Shown: positions 1 through 9,857, numbered from the stretch's first letter. The stretch: DNA of 64,000 nucleotides from Trinickia symbiotica (GCF_002934455.1 NZ_PTIR01000019.1:1-64000); one strand, 5' to 3'. Numbers and translations are program-made. The notes: generated by a model from the letters alone, not told the origin.

Positions 1-321
1 TTGACTGCACGATGCGCGCCGCTCGCCCTCCCACTTCCCGCTCTCGCGCCGCCGTCGCCGACCGCGCGAAAGGGCGTGATTCTAGGCCGCTTCGCGAAGC
101 GCCGCAAGGGGAAAATGCATCGCGAACGACCGCGCCAACAACCGTGCACGAACAATCGCAACGAACCGGTCTCCGCACCCCGCCGCGCCCCACCGCGTCC
201 CAGGCCGCAATCCGAATGCCACGGCGCTTGACGTCGGTGCCGCTTGCCGGTTCCATACGGGTCCGTCGCACCCGCCGGAAAATCGCGGTCAGCGAAACGC
301 AATCAACCAGACAGACTCGCC
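1..321. other. Non-coding stretch before glsA
   Basis: Open frames exist here on both strands, but none has a recognisable protein sequence; they are rich in Arg, Pro and Ala, as is usual for chance frames in GC-rich DNA. A weak -35-like TTGACG lies at 228-233, but no convincing -10 follows. I see no gene or repeat. Confidence 0.5.
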
Positions 322-1204
322 GTGAACTATCAACCGATCCTCGAGCAGATCTACCGCGACATCGAACCGTGGCGCAACGCGGGCCGCGTTGCCAACTACA
401 TTCCCGAGCTCGCGAAAATTCCGGGCGAGCGCTTCGGCATGGCCGTCGTCACGCTCGATGGCGAAGTGTTCAGTGTCGGCGACGCCCAGCAAAGATTCTC
501 GATCCAGAGCATCTCGAAGCTGTTCGCTTGCACGCTGGCGTTCCAACTACTCGGCGACGCGCTTTGGCAACGCGTCGGACGCGAGCCATCCGGTACAGCA
601 TTCAATTCGCTCGTTCAGCTCGAGACCGAGCGGGGGGTACCGCGCAATCCTTTCATCAACGCTGGAGCGCTAGTCGTTACGGACGTCCTTTGTCGCCGTT
701 TCGTGCGCGCGGAAACCGCGCTCGTCCAGTTCGTGCGCCGGCTATCCGGCGTATCCGATATCGACTACGACGCGCGCGTCGCGGAATCGGAACTTCGCCA
801 CGCGGAGCGCAACCGGGCGATGGCTCACTTCATCGCCAGCTTCGGCAATCTGAACATGCCGCCCGACGCTGTCGTCGATGCGTATTGCCGTGAATGCGCG
901 ATCGAGATGAATTGCATCGAGCTCGCTCGCGCCGGCCACCGGCGAGCGTATCGTCGATCCCAGTTCGGCGAAACGGCTCTCCGCGCTGTTGCTGACCTGC
1001 GGCACCTACGACGCGGCGGGCGATTTTGTCTATCGCGTCGGCCTGCCGGCGAAAAGCGGCGTAGGCGGCGGCATCGTCGCCGTGCTGCCGCGCGAAATGG
1101 CCGTTTGCGTCTGGTCGCCGGGGCTCGATGCGAACGGCAACTCGCTCGCCGGCACCTTGTCCCTTGAATGGTTGACCACACTCACCAGGCAGTCGATTTT
1201 CTAA
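322..1204 (+). pseudogene. glsA: Glutaminase, disrupted by an internal frameshifting deletion
   Basis: The GTG at 322 opens a frame that matches the serine-dependent glutaminase family (glutamine to glutamate plus ammonia). It includes the SIQSISK catalytic Ser-x-x-Lys region and the NPFINAGAL segment. The match continues to about 930 (ELARA), where the frame turns into Arg-rich nonsense. It resumes one frame over as [10 protein letters not shown] (about 932-960), then [25 protein letters not shown] and a normal family C-terminus ending RQSIF at 1204. From memory of the family, about ten residues (a FLANGG-type segment) are missing between the two halves, so a deletion of roughly 30 bases that is not a multiple of three is the simplest explanation. 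The missing segment lies near the active site, so the gene is probably inactive. An assembly error would more often give a single-base change than a missing block. Confidence 0.85.
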
Positions 1205-1286
1205 TCGTCGCCGCATGGCACGCACGATGCGACCCATGTGAAAGCGAAAGCAAGCCTGTCGAATCATTCGACGCAGATAGCCAAAG

Positions 1287-2225
1287 ATGGCCGAATCGAT
1301 CATCGTGGTCTACGGCGGAATGGCCGGCAATGTTGCCGTCGCGACGACGAAGTTCGTCGTAGCCGGCATTACCGGCAGTTCAGCCATGCTGTCAGAGGCA
1401 ATCCATTCGGTGGTCGACGCAGGCGACGGCCTTTTGCTCCTCCTGGGAATGAAACGCAGCCGGCGACCGCCGGACGCCGAGCACCCGTTCGGGTACGGCA
1501 AGGAGGTCTACTTCTGGAGTTTGATCGTCGCCGTTATGATCTTCGGCGTCGGGGGCGGCATATCGGCGTATCAGGGACTGCTGCACATGTTGCACCCCGC
1601 CCCGTTGGAAGATGCGATGTGGAACTACATCGTGCTTGGCTGCGCCGCAATATTCGAAGGCGCGAGCTTCACGATTGCCTTGCGTGCCACGCTCGAGGAA
1701 AAAGGCAGCAAGCCGTTCTGGCAGGCATTGCACTCGAGCAAGGACCCGAGCACCATAACGGTCCTCGCCGAAGACAGCGCCGACCTTCTCGGATTGCTGC
1801 TGGCAGCGATCGGCGTCTACGCCAGCCATCGATTCGATATGCCGGCGCTCGACGGCGCAGCGTCGATCGCGATCGGCCTTGTTCTGGCCGCCGTGGCCGG
1901 CCTGCTCATGTACGAAACCCGAAGCCTGCTGCTAGGCGAAGGCGTCGAGCTCGAAATTGCGCGTGCCATCCGGAAGCTGGTCCAGGAAGACCATGCGGTA
2001 GCGTCGGCCGCACAACCACTGACGATGTACTTTGGGCCAGACGACATCTTGCTGACACTCGACGTCAGCTTCAAGCCGGGCACGTCAGGGAAAGAGATTG
2101 CGGTAGCAATCGAGCGCATCGAAAGCAGCATTCAATCGCGCTTTCCGAACATCAAGCGAATCTATATCGAAGCTCGGCAGGTCGCCGCGGCAGCATCCGG
2201 CGAAGGGCGACTCGGGCCGTCGTGA
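1287..2225 (+). CDS. Cation diffusion facilitator family metal exporter
   Basis: A 312-residue inner-membrane protein of the CDF family, which exports divalent metals (commonly Zn, Co, Fe or Mn) in exchange for protons. The first metal-site helix is SEAIHSVVDAGDG (residues 36-48, with H40, D44 and D47) and the second is EDSAD (162-166). HPFGYGKE at 66-73 is the usual loop motif. Five or six hydrophobic segments are followed by a cytoplasmic domain from about 215. It follows the broken glsA and precedes nfeD, with no evident operon partner. The ATG at 1287 has only a poor ribosome site. The metal cannot be told from sequence; the His/Asp pattern allows Zn. Confidence 0.85.
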   Translation: MAESIIVVYGGMAGNVAVATTKFVVAGITGSSAMLSEAIHSVVDAGDGLLLLLGMKRSRRPPDAEHPFGYGKEVYFWSLIVAVMIFGVGGGISAYQGLLHMLHPAPLEDAMWNYIVLGCAAIFEGASFTIALRATLEEKGSKPFWQALHSSKDPSTITVLAEDSADLLGLLLAAIGVYASHRFDMPALDGAASIAIGLVLAAVAGLLMYETRSLLLGEGVELEIARAIRKLVQEDHAVASAAQPLTMYFGPDDILLTLDVSFKPGTSGKEIAVAIERIESSIQSRFPNIKRIYIEARQVAAAASGEGRLGPS

Positions 2226-2352
2226 CTCCCCGCCGATTTCCTCTCACGCCCGAATCGTCCTAAGCTTTAAGCGACAAAGCGGCCCGTTGCCGCCGGCGGC
2301 GACGCGCTCGCAGCGTCTGCTCAGAACGATGGAAACCCGCCTATTGCCGTGC

Positions 2353-3819
2353 ATGATGTCAACCGAGGTTGCAGTGCACAATCGGCGCCACGCGCCAGGG
2401 GTGCTGGCGTGGCTCGTCCGCGCGGCGGCTGCGTTAGCTTTGCTCCTCGCGGGCATGGGCGCATCGGCCGCCTCCCTCGAAGTCGTCGTCATCCCCGTCG
2501 CCGGTGCAATCGGCCCGGCCAGCGCCGATTTCATTTCGCGTGGCCTGGAGCGCGCCGCGCACGACGACGCGCAGCTCGCCGTCATCGAACTCGACACGCC
2601 CGGCGGTCTCGACACGTCGATGCGTCAGATCATCAAGGCGATTCTTGCCTCTCCGGTGCCCGTGGCCACCTTCATCGCGCCGAGCGGCGCACGCGCGGCG
2701 AGCGCCGGAACCTACATCATCTACGCCAGCCACATCGCCGCAATGGCGCCAGGCACGAATCTCGGCGCGGCGACACCGATCGAGCTCGGCGTCGGCGGCA
2801 GTCCCGGCACGCCGCCCGCCGATACGGGGAAGAACGCCAGCAGCGACAAATCCGCCTCCGCCCCAGCCGCCGTCGATACGCAATCGACGGAAGCGCGCAA
2901 GCGCATCAGCGACGCCGTCGCCTACATACGAGGTCTCGCGCAGATGCGCGGACGCAATGTCGAATGGGCCGAGCACGCCGTTCGCGAAGCGGTGAGCCTG
3001 CCGGCGCGCGAAGCCGTCGAGCAGCATGTCGTGGACATGAGCGCGCGCGACGTACCCGACCTGCTCCGGCAGCTCGACGGCCGCACGATCGAAACCTCGA
3101 CGGGCAGCCACCGGCTCGCGACGGCCAATGCGCGCACCGTCACCCTCGTACCCGACTGGCGCAGTCATCTGCTCTCCGTCATTACGGACCCGAACGTCGC
3201 GCTGATCCTCCTCACGATCGGTATGTACGGTCTCTTTTTCGAGTTCATGAATCCGGGCTTCGTCCTGCCCGGCGTCGCAGGCGCCATTGCGCTGCTGATC
3301 GGCCTCTTCGCCCTGCAGTTGCTGCCGATCAGCTACACCGGCCTCGCGTTGATCTTCCTCGGCATTGCGTTCCTGATCGCTGAAGCTTTCCTGCCAACGT
3401 TCGGCACGCTGGGGTTCGGCGGTATCGTCGCGTTTGCGGCAGGTGCGATGATGCTCGTGAACACCGATGTCCCAGGCTATGGCGTCCCGCTCCCCGTCAT
3501 CGCCGCGCTAACCGTGGCGACTGGCCTTTTCGTCTTCATTGTCTCGAGCTTTGCGCTCAGGGCACGGCGACGCCCGGTCGTCACGGGCTCGGAAGCCATG
3601 GTCGGCTGCCTCGGCGAGATCATCGACGATGGTCTTGCGAGCGCGGATGGCGGGCTCGGCGCCGAGGCGACGGGTTGGGCGCACGTGCGCGGCGAGCGCT
3701 GGCGCGTCCGCGCCTCGGCCGCGCTTCCCGCCGGAAGCCGCGTACGCGTGATCGGCCGCTCCGGCCTGACGCTGACCGTGGCCCCCATCGTCGATCCAAA
3801 AGAAGGAGAAACGTCATGA
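2353..3819 (+). CDS. NfeD family membrane-bound ClpP-class serine protease
   Basis: A long-form NfeD protein of about 488 residues. It has an N-terminal signal/anchor (hydrophobic [11 protein letters not shown]), then a ClpP-like domain with [10 protein letters not shown] carrying the probable nucleophile Ser. The Lys of EARKRISDA, downstream, is the probable base. A multi-helix membrane region follows (around 3190-3560), then a small OB-fold ending [16 protein letters not shown]. In archaeal homologues this protease cleaves the C-terminus of the partner stomatin. The next gene is exactly such a partner and its start overlaps this stop codon (ATGA). The start is uncertain: ATGs at 2329, 2353 and 2356 are in frame and none has a clear ribosome site; 2353 gives the most usual signal-peptide length. 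Confidence 0.85.
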   Translation: MMSTEVAVHNRRHAPGVLAWLVRAAAALALLLAGMGASAASLEVVVIPVAGAIGPASADFISRGLERAAHDDAQLAVIELDTPGGLDTSMRQIIKAILASPVPVATFIAPSGARAASAGTYIIYASHIAAMAPGTNLGAATPIELGVGGSPGTPPADTGKNASSDKSASAPAAVDTQSTEARKRISDAVAYIRGLAQMRGRNVEWAEHAVREAVSLPAREAVEQHVVDMSARDVPDLLRQLDGRTIETSTGSHRLATANARTVTLVPDWRSHLLSVITDPNVALILLTIGMYGLFFEFMNPGFVLPGVAGAIALLIGLFALQLLPISYTGLALIFLGIAFLIAEAFLPTFGTLGFGGIVAFAAGAMMLVNTDVPGYGVPLPVIAALTVATGLFVFIVSSFALRARRRPVVTGSEAMVGCLGEIIDDGLASADGGLGAEATGWAHVRGERWRVRASAALPAGSRVRVIGRSGLTLTVAPIVDPKEGETS

Positions 3820-4571
3820 TCGGCTTCACGTTCGGCTTCAGCAGTCTTTTGATCCTGCTGGCGATCATCGTCATCGCCTCGGCCATTCGCATCTTTCGCG
3901 AATACGAGCGCGGCGTCGTGTTCACACTCGGACGCTTTTGGAAGGTCAAGGGGCCAGGGCTCGTCCTGATCGCGCCCATCATTCAGCAGGTGGTCCGCAT
4001 CGATCTGCGCACGGTCGTCTTCGACGTGCCGCCACAGGACGTCATCACGCGCGACAACGTATCGGTCAAGGTCAATGCGGTGGTCTACTTCCGCGTCGTC
4101 GATCCGGAGAAAGCCGTGATCCAGGTCGCACGGTTCTTCGAGGCGACGAGCCAGCTTTCGCAGACCACGCTGCGCGCCGTGCTCGGCAAACACGAGCTCG
4201 ATACGTTGCTCGCCGAGCGCGAAATGCTCAATGCGGACATCCAGAAGGCGCTCGACATGCAAACGGATGCCTGGGGCATCAAGGTCTCGAACGTCGAAAT
4301 CAAGCACGTCGACATCAACGAGTCGATGATCCGCGCGATCGCGCGCCAAGCCGAGGCAGAGCGCGAGCGGCGGGCCAAGATCATCCACGCCGACGGCGAA
4401 CTGCAAGCTTCGCAGAAGTTGCTCGAAGCGGCCCAGACGCTCGCACGCGAGCCGCAGGCAATGCAATTGCGTTATCTGCAAACGCTCACTACAATCGCCG
4501 CCGATAAGAACTCCACTATCGTTTTCCCGCTCCCTGTCGATATCCTCACCGCCGTGCTGAACCGCGGCTGA
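3816..4571 (+). CDS. Slipin/stomatin family SPFH protein
   Basis: A 251-residue stomatin-like protein: one N-terminal membrane segment (about residues 8-25), then an SPFH domain including [21 protein letters not shown] and [13 protein letters not shown]. An Ala/Glu-rich coiled coil ([19 protein letters not shown]) and a hydrophobic tail ([10 protein letters not shown]) follow. It probably forms oligomers on the inner membrane and is the presumed substrate or partner of the NfeD protease. AGAAGGAGA at 3801-3809 is a strong ribosome site inside the 3' end of nfeD, so the pair is translationally coupled. The call is secure at family level; the cellular role in this group is not established. Confidence 0.9.
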   Translation: MIGFTFGFSSLLILLAIIVIASAIRIFREYERGVVFTLGRFWKVKGPGLVLIAPIIQQVVRIDLRTVVFDVPPQDVITRDNVSVKVNAVVYFRVVDPEKAVIQVARFFEATSQLSQTTLRAVLGKHELDTLLAEREMLNADIQKALDMQTDAWGIKVSNVEIKHVDINESMIRAIARQAEAERERRAKIIHADGELQASQKLLEAAQTLAREPQAMQLRYLQTLTTIAADKNSTIVFPLPVDILTAVLNRG

Positions 4572-4604
4572 CGCCCGTGCCGCGGTGGTTTCACGGCACG
4601 GGCG
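4572..4604 (+). terminator. Hairpin terminator after the nfeD/slipin operon
   Basis: Perfect 11-bp inverted repeat, CGCCCGTGCCG (4572-4582) and CGGCACGGGCG (4594-4604), with an 11-base loop, starting directly after the stop codon. There is no clear T tract, so it may act as an mRNA-stabilising or Rho-assisted stop. Confidence 0.6.
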
Positions 4605-4751
4605 ATGCGCGCAGCGTAGTGCCGTCCAAATAGTCGCTATTACAGTCGGCGGCTGGTTTCCGCGCGACGGCTGTGTACAGTACGGCACAACCGGACTCGA
4701 CGTTTCTTGCGCAAGATCGAACGGCCATCAGGATCAGGAGACATACCGCTC

Positions 4752-6080
4752 ATGGAACAAGTGAAAGCCTTTTCCCCGCTCGAAGCAGCGAAGCGTTACT
4801 TCGGCCTCGACGAAGCGGGCACCAATCTGCGCACCGAGGTGCTTGCCGGTGTAACCACGTTTCTGACGATGGCTTACATCATCTTCGTGAACCCGGCGAT
4901 TCTCGGCGACGCCGGCATGCCCAAAGATTCCGTGTTCGTCGCGACCTGTCTCGTCTCCGCGCTTGCGACACTGATCATGGGCCTCTACGCGAACTATCCG
5001 ATCGCGTGCGCGCCGGGAATGGGCCTCAACGCCTATTTCGCCTATACCGTCGTGAAGGGCATGGGATTCACTTGGCAAGCCGCGCTCGGCGCGGTTTTCA
5101 TCTCCGGGTGTCTCTTTCTCTGCGTCACGCTTTTTCGCGTGCGAGAGATGATCGTCAACGGCATCCCGCACTCGATACGGATTTCGATTACTGCCGGCAT
5201 CGGCCTTTTCCTTGCGATCATTTCGCTGAAGTCGGCAGGCATCGTCGTCGGCAACCCGGCCACGCTCGTCACGCTCGGCGACTTGCACAAGCCGGAGGTC
5301 ATCCTCGCGACGATCGGCTTCTTCGCGATCGTGACGCTCGATTTCCTCAAAGTGCGCGGCGCCATCCTGATTGGGATTCTCGGCGTGACGGTGCTCTCGT
5401 TCTTCTTCGGCGGCAATCAGTTTCACGGGGTAGTGTCGCCGCCGCCGTCGATTGACGCGACGCTCTTTCATCTGGACATTCGGGGCGCGCTGTCCACCGG
5501 CATTCTGAACGTCGTTCTCGTCTTCTTCCTCGTGGAATTGTTCGATGCGACCGGTACGCTGATGGGCGTGGCCAATCGCGCGGGGCTGCTCGTCGAAGGG
5601 AAGATGGATCGCCTCAACAAGGCGCTGCTTGCCGATAGTACTGCGATCGTAGCAGGCTCGATGCTCGGCACGTCATCGACGACGGCCTATATCGAAAGCG
5701 CCTCCGGGGTGCAGGCCGGCGGCCGCACCGGCGTGACGGCGATCACTGTCGCCATCCTCTTTCTCGCTTGTCTTTTTATCGCGCCGTTGGCTGGCGTCGT
5801 ACCGAGCTATGCCACGGCGCCCGCGCTGCTCTATGTTTCCTGCCTGATGCTGCGCGAGCTCGCCGCGCTGCCGTGGGACGATGCGACCGAAGCCGTCCCC
5901 GCCGCGCTGACCGCGCTCCTGATGCCGTTCACCTACTCGATCGCAAACGGCGTCGCCTTCGGATTCATCACTTATGCAGGGTTGAAACTGCTGACCGGCC
6001 GGGCGCGCGAGGTGAAGACGATCGTCTGGATCATCGCGGCGATCTTCCTTTTCCGCTTCTTCTACCTTGGGTCGGAGTGA
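4752..6080 (+). CDS. NCS2/AzgA-type purine permease
   Basis: A 442-residue polytopic permease of the AzgA-like branch of NCS2 transporters (hypoxanthine, guanine or adenine/proton symport). Diagnostic segments are TFLTMAYIIFVNP near residue 35, the CAPGMGLNAYFAYTV helix, GTLMGVANRAGLL, and SSTTAYIESASGVQAGGRTG, a substrate-binding signature of the family. The ATG at 4752 is preceded by AGGATCAGGAG (4733-4743). It is monocistronic: the upstream operon ends in a hairpin and the downstream gene is convergent. I see no riboswitch upstream. Confidence 0.9.
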   Translation: MEQVKAFSPLEAAKRYFGLDEAGTNLRTEVLAGVTTFLTMAYIIFVNPAILGDAGMPKDSVFVATCLVSALATLIMGLYANYPIACAPGMGLNAYFAYTVVKGMGFTWQAALGAVFISGCLFLCVTLFRVREMIVNGIPHSIRISITAGIGLFLAIISLKSAGIVVGNPATLVTLGDLHKPEVILATIGFFAIVTLDFLKVRGAILIGILGVTVLSFFFGGNQFHGVVSPPPSIDATLFHLDIRGALSTGILNVVLVFFLVELFDATGTLMGVANRAGLLVEGKMDRLNKALLADSTAIVAGSMLGTSSTTAYIESASGVQAGGRTGVTAITVAILFLACLFIAPLAGVVPSYATAPALLYVSCLMLRELAALPWDDATEAVPAALTALLMPFTYSIANGVAFGFITYAGLKLLTGRAREVKTIVWIIAAIFLFRFFYLGSE

Positions 6081-6186
6081 ACGGCCGGGTGCGAGCGCCG
6101 CTGCACAGCCCGTTGCGCTCCCCGCGGGACTGCAACGGTGCGTCCGTGGGACGGAGCGATGAGTTCTGGCAACGCAGCGTGTCTTT

Positions 6187-6477
6187 CTAAACGCGCGCGT
6201 TCGCCACATAGAACCTGACGTAGCCGCTCCGAAGCACCGCGCACTGCGCGTTCGTCTCGGACAACAACCGCCGCGCCGCTGCCTCGATACGCGGACGATG
6301 CGCGTCGAAAGCGCCGAGCATGTCCTCGAAACGCGGCGAAGCGGCGCCGAAATGATCTTCGAGCGCTTCCGCGGTGATCGTGCACTCCACGCGCTCGCCA
6401 TCGACGAGCGCCGGAAACGCCAGAGTCAACTCTCGCCCCGAATACTCGGGGATCTCTTTCGGGAATGTGATCTGCAT
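6187..6477 (-). CDS. DUF1488 family protein
   Basis: A 96-residue protein starting MQITFPKEIPEYSGRE and ending SGYVRFYVANARV. It resembles DUF1488 proteins, which are short, widespread in beta- and gammaproteobacteria and have no known function. The ATG at 6477 was preferred over the longer frame because the extra N-terminal residues look untranslated and AAGGGCGA lies just upstream. It converges on the purine permease. No membrane segments or catalytic motif are visible. Confidence 0.65.
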   Translation of the reverse strand: MQITFPKEIPEYSGRELTLAFPALVDGERVECTITAEALEDHFGAASPRFEDMLGAFDAHRPRIEAAARRLLSETNAQCAVLRSGYVRFYVANARV

Positions 6478-6777
6478 CGGATTCGCCCTTGCCTTGACGA
6501 GTGCCGCGCCCGGTAAATTGCCGCCCTCTTGAAAAAGCGCGGCCTGAACGGCGGAAAAGCGCGTTAGCCCCACCGCCGGTTGCATTCACTTTAGGACGTT
6601 TGCGCCAACACGCAAGTTTTACGCAAGCCTGGCTGCCAACGTCCGATTTGGCTGGCCAAATCAGGGAATGCAGGGCGGAAAATCCGGTGACGCGAGCAAA
6701 TCATCGATTGCCATTGCGTTTCGGGTATGCTGCAGTGCCACAACATTCATTAGCCGCGGCGATGCCGCATCCGCCTC

Positions 6778-7077
6778 ATGCCAACGCCGCCTCGCACACC
6801 GCTGGTCCGCGTCGAACCACACGGCCGCACGTTCGAAGCGCCGGCCGACTTGTCGCTGCTCGAGGCTGCCGGGTTTGCGGGGATTCGCTTGCCGAGGTCA
6901 TGCCGTAATGGCACCTGTCGCACCTGTCTGTGCCGTTTGGTCAGCGGCCGGGTTTTGTACCGCATCGAATGGCCGGGGCTGACGAAAGAAGAAAAGGCTG
7001 AGGGCCTTGTCCTCCCTTGCGTGGCGGTCGCCGAGACTGATCTCCTGTTAGTGGTTCGAGATGCCGAGATCGCTTGA
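6778..7077 (+). CDS. Plant-type [2Fe-2S] ferredoxin
   Basis: A 99-residue protein with the CxxxxCxxC...C pattern of plant/adrenodoxin-type ferredoxins: SCRNGTCRTCLC around residues 40-51, and a fourth Cys in VLPCVA. The fold also shows the LLEAAGFAG helix before the cluster loop. It would pass electrons to an oxygenase or reductase, but none is adjacent. The downstream DNA holds only an MFS fragment and a MarR gene, so the partner may have been lost. An electron donor to an enzyme elsewhere is equally possible. Confidence 0.8.
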   Translation: MPTPPRTPLVRVEPHGRTFEAPADLSLLEAAGFAGIRLPRSCRNGTCRTCLCRLVSGRVLYRIEWPGLTKEEKAEGLVLPCVAVAETDLLLVVRDAEIA

Positions 7078-7284
7078 CCAAATCGGTGTTCCAAAACTTG
7101 TCCGGAATTGCTGCGCATGACGTGAACCGCAGGAAACAGAGGGCCAGTCCAATCGGAGCAGCTGAGTAGTCCGCGAATGTGCACAGACCGGCTATGGCCG
7201 TTGGCGTACGCATGCGTTTGGCAGAATAAGCCCATACGAACACAAATTGAGACTGTTGATCGCACGCAGTTCCGAGCTGCGGCT

Positions 7285-7444
7285 CGAGTATCGATCAGCT
7301 ATTTCACGGCAGCGGCCATCATCTGGACCATCCTTCCTGACCTACCTGAAGGGCAGCGCAGCAGCGGGCGGCATTGGCGTAATCCGCAGCCTCGGACAGG
7401 TAGGCGCGTTCTTCACGCCCGTCATCGCAGTGATCGCTCAGTGA
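7285..7444 (+). pseudogene. Fragment of an MFS transporter gene
   Basis: Two short frames together resemble one internal-to-C-terminal piece of a phthalate/tartrate-type (ACS) MFS permease. One frame gives YFTAAAIIWTILP. The next frame gives TYLKGSAAAGGIGVIRSLG followed by a GAFFTPVIAV helix, then a stop at 7442-7444. The GSAAAGG..I.S.G motif is characteristic of that family. The remaining 80-85% of the gene is absent and the surviving part is frameshifted, so it is a relic. It lies just upstream of the MarR gene, suggesting the regulator once controlled the transporter. Confidence 0.65.
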
Positions 7445-7488
7445 ACGGTTATGATTACCACTGTTCTTCCAAAAACAGTGGAGATGAT

Positions 7489-8079
7489 ATGGCAGCAGCA
7501 CGCTCCTCGAGCAAATCGGAATCTCCCCGCGTCGACCCGATCCTACGGCACTGGAGGGATGCAGTGCCTGACGACCGGCTCGCCCACCTGATCAAGGATG
7601 CTGCCCGCGCGATGGTTCGTGGTCTACAGATGCGCTTAGCCCAGCACAAGGTCTCGTTCGGCCACTGGGCGTTCCTGCGCATTCTTTGGGAAACGGATGG
7701 GCTGACGCAAAAGGAACTCAGCGACGAAGCCGGCACTACCACGCCGACGACATTCGCTGCCGTTACAGCCATGGAAAAGCTCGGCTATGTAGAGCGCCGA
7801 TATGCCCCTGACAATCGCAAGAACACGCATGTGTATCTAACGCCCCGCGGCCGAGCGCTTAAGAAGAAACTTGTCCCGCTTGCCGAGGAGGTCAATGAGG
7901 TCAGTGTCAAAGGTGTAAAGAGCACTGAGATCGCTATCGCGCGCAAGGTCTTGCTCGCGATCATCGAAAATATGGCGCGCGATGAAGCCGATTCGAACGA
8001 CCCTGCACGCCGGATTCCGTCGACTCGAGAGATGGGCAATTTGATTGCAGCGCGTGGGGAGCACTACGAGCACGGTTGA
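7489..8079 (+). CDS. MarR family transcriptional regulator
   Basis: A 196-residue winged-helix regulator. The MarR core runs from about residue 30 to 165: SFGHWAFLRILWE, then LTQKELSDEAGTTTPTTFAAV as the recognition helix-turn-helix, then the wing RRYAPDNRKNTHVYLT. The C-terminal extension (about 30 residues) is longer than in typical MarR proteins. GTGGAG precedes the ATG at 7489. The neighbours are an MFS relic upstream and a nadC-type gene downstream, so a role in regulating aromatic or nicotinate-type uptake is possible but unproven. Confidence 0.85.
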   Translation: MAAARSSSKSESPRVDPILRHWRDAVPDDRLAHLIKDAARAMVRGLQMRLAQHKVSFGHWAFLRILWETDGLTQKELSDEAGTTTPTTFAAVTAMEKLGYVERRYAPDNRKNTHVYLTPRGRALKKKLVPLAEEVNEVSVKGVKSTEIAIARKVLLAIIENMARDEADSNDPARRIPSTREMGNLIAARGEHYEHG

Positions 8080-8137
8080 TGGCCGGGATGATCATTCGGT
8101 CGGGTGACAGTCGCCATTTCACTAAATCTCTAATAAA

Positions 8138-9037
8138 ATGGCGGCTCCTCGCGCGTCAGGCAGACGTGCGCCCCTCCCCCCATTGCCATTTCCAAACATG
8201 GATTCAACGACCCGCGCGGCAATGATGCGCAACGTTTGCGACGCACTCGGCGAAGACGTCGGCCACGCCGACTGGACTGCCCAACTGATTGATCCTGCGA
8301 TGCAAGCTGAAGCCACGCTCATCGTGCGTGAGCCGGCCCTGCTATGCGGCCGGCCCTGGTTCGACGAAACGTTCCGCCAGTTGGATCCTGAGATCCGGAT
8401 CGAATGGCTAGTGGACGAAGGCGGCCGGATGAATGCGGGACAACGCGTATGTCGGATAGCTGGCGCCGCGCGCGGCATGCTCACTGCGGAGCGCACCGCG
8501 CTCAATTTTCTTCAGTTGCTCTCAGGTGTGGCCACCGCGACGCAAGCGATGGTGCGCATTGTTGAAGGCACCGGCGCGCGGATTCTCGACACTCGCAAGA
8601 CGCTGCCTGGGCTTCGGCTCGCGCAGAAGTACGCGGTTCGTATCGGTGGCGGCGAGAACCACCGCCGTGGACTCTACGATGGCATCCTGGTCAAGGAAAA
8701 CCATATCGCATCAGGCGGCGGCATTGCATTGACGATCGACGCTGCACGGGCACTTGGCGCCAATGTGCCGATACAGGTCGAGGTCGAAACTCTGGATGAA
8801 TTGCGAGAAGCACTGGCCGCAGGTGCCACTGCGATTCTGCTCGACAACTTTTCTCTTGAGCAGATGCGCGATGCAGTTAGCATCAACCAGAGCCGCGCCG
8901 AGCTGGAAGTTTCCGGCGGCGTGACCCTCGAGACGCTGCTCGAGATCGCCAAGACCGGCGTCGATCGCATTTCCGTTGGGGGCCTAACGAAGCACGTGAA
9001 GGCAGTCGATTTTTCGCTTCGATTCGAGGCTCGATAA
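8138..9037 (+). CDS. nadC: NadC-type nicotinate-nucleotide diphosphorylase
   Basis: A quinolinate phosphoribosyltransferase-family protein (quinolinate + PRPP to nicotinate mononucleotide + CO2 + PPi, de novo NAD synthesis). Family signatures are AERTALNFLQLLSGVAT, DTRKTLPGLR, GGGENHRRGLYDGILVKENH, EVETLDE, LLDNF and EVSGGV. Length is 299 residues from the ATG at 8138 or 279 from 8198; neither start has a good ribosome site. nadA and nadB, often adjacent, are absent, so this may be a second, stand-alone copy associated with the neighbouring MarR gene. A strong terminator follows. Confidence 0.85.
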   Translation: MAAPRASGRRAPLPPLPFPNMDSTTRAAMMRNVCDALGEDVGHADWTAQLIDPAMQAEATLIVREPALLCGRPWFDETFRQLDPEIRIEWLVDEGGRMNAGQRVCRIAGAARGMLTAERTALNFLQLLSGVATATQAMVRIVEGTGARILDTRKTLPGLRLAQKYAVRIGGGENHRRGLYDGILVKENHIASGGGIALTIDAARALGANVPIQVEVETLDELREALAAGATAILLDNFSLEQMRDAVSINQSRAELEVSGGVTLETLLEIAKTGVDRISVGGLTKHVKAVDFSLRFEAR

Positions 9038-9070
9038 GCGGTACGTTCGGGACCGTATATGTACAGAGGA

Positions 9071-9094
9071 GCCCTCGATTAACCGAGGGCTTTT
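9071..9094 (+). terminator. Rho-independent terminator after nadC
   Basis: Stem GCCCTCG (9071-9077) and CGAGGGC (9084-9090), six-base loop, followed by TTTT at 9091-9094. Confidence 0.85.
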
Positions 9095-9407
9095 GCACAC
9101 GCAGACCGATGCCGGTCAGAGCAGCACATCCGCGCGGGACTCGGGCGGTATGCGCTGGTGACGATGTGCATCGGCGGTGGTCAAGGCATCGCGGCGATTG
9201 CGATCTTTGCCCGCATCTGACGTCGTGCAGAGTCCAGGCGAGCGGCTCCTGGTCGGGGCGAGACAGATTTGATTTTAGTGGTGCGAGATGAGCAAGCGCC
9301 GCGAATCGAGCGGTTAAATCATGCACGACGCTTCGGAACTTCCGAATCGGCAATCCGCCGTCGACAAGAATGACTTGTGCATGCGCCCATGTCGAGCCGC
9401 GAGCTGC

Positions 9408-9857
9408 CTATTCCACACCTTCGCCGATGCTTTCGACGAAATTCCTCCGCACCTGCTGCAACAGCCGGATCAAGGTGTCTCTCTCAGCGGGCGACATGCC
9501 TTTGAATCCTTCCTCGGCAACTTCGTCGCCGACCTCGAGGACGCGCGGAAAGATGCTCCGCGCTTTACGCGTGAGTCGAATCGTGAACGCACGCCGATCG
9601 CCATCGCTCGCCGCGCGCTCGATCCACCCGTAACTTTCCATTCGGTCGAGCAATCGAGTCAATGAAATCGGCGTGATCTCGAGTAGTTCGGCGAGGCGCG
9701 CCTGATTCATTTCGCCCTTCCAAGACAGATAGGCCAACACGCGGCTCTGCGCGCGCGTAAGCCCAAGCCGCTTCGCGCGTTTGTCATAAAGGCGCCCGCA
9801 TAGACGCCCGGCGTCGGTCACCAGGAAGCCCAGCCGGCTTTCGTAGCTTTTGTCCAT
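9408..9857 (-). CDS. MarR family regulator divergent from a DHA2 efflux pump
   Basis: A 149-residue MarR protein: dimerisation helix LGFLVTDAGRLCGRLYDKR, then GLTRAQSRVLAYL, the helix-turn-helix NQARLAELLEITPISLTRLL, and the wing around DRRAFTIRLT. It is transcribed away from the EmrB/QacA-type pump and probably represses it and itself. A perfect TATAAT (minus strand, plus positions 9864-9869) lies only six bases before the ATG, so the transcript may be leaderless. The start is supported by the usual family N-terminus. Confidence 0.85.
   Translation of the reverse strand: MDKSYESRLGFLVTDAGRLCGRLYDKRAKRLGLTRAQSRVLAYLSWKGEMNQARLAELLEITPISLTRLLDRMESYGWIERAASDGDRRAFTIRLTRKARSIFPRVLEVGDEVAEEGFKGMSPAERDTLIRLLQQVRRNFVESIGEGVE

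Noticed and set aside
1-231. Possible short gene at the left edge
   Set aside because: Composition is Pro/Arg/Ala-rich without any recognisable motif, and overlapping frames look the same.
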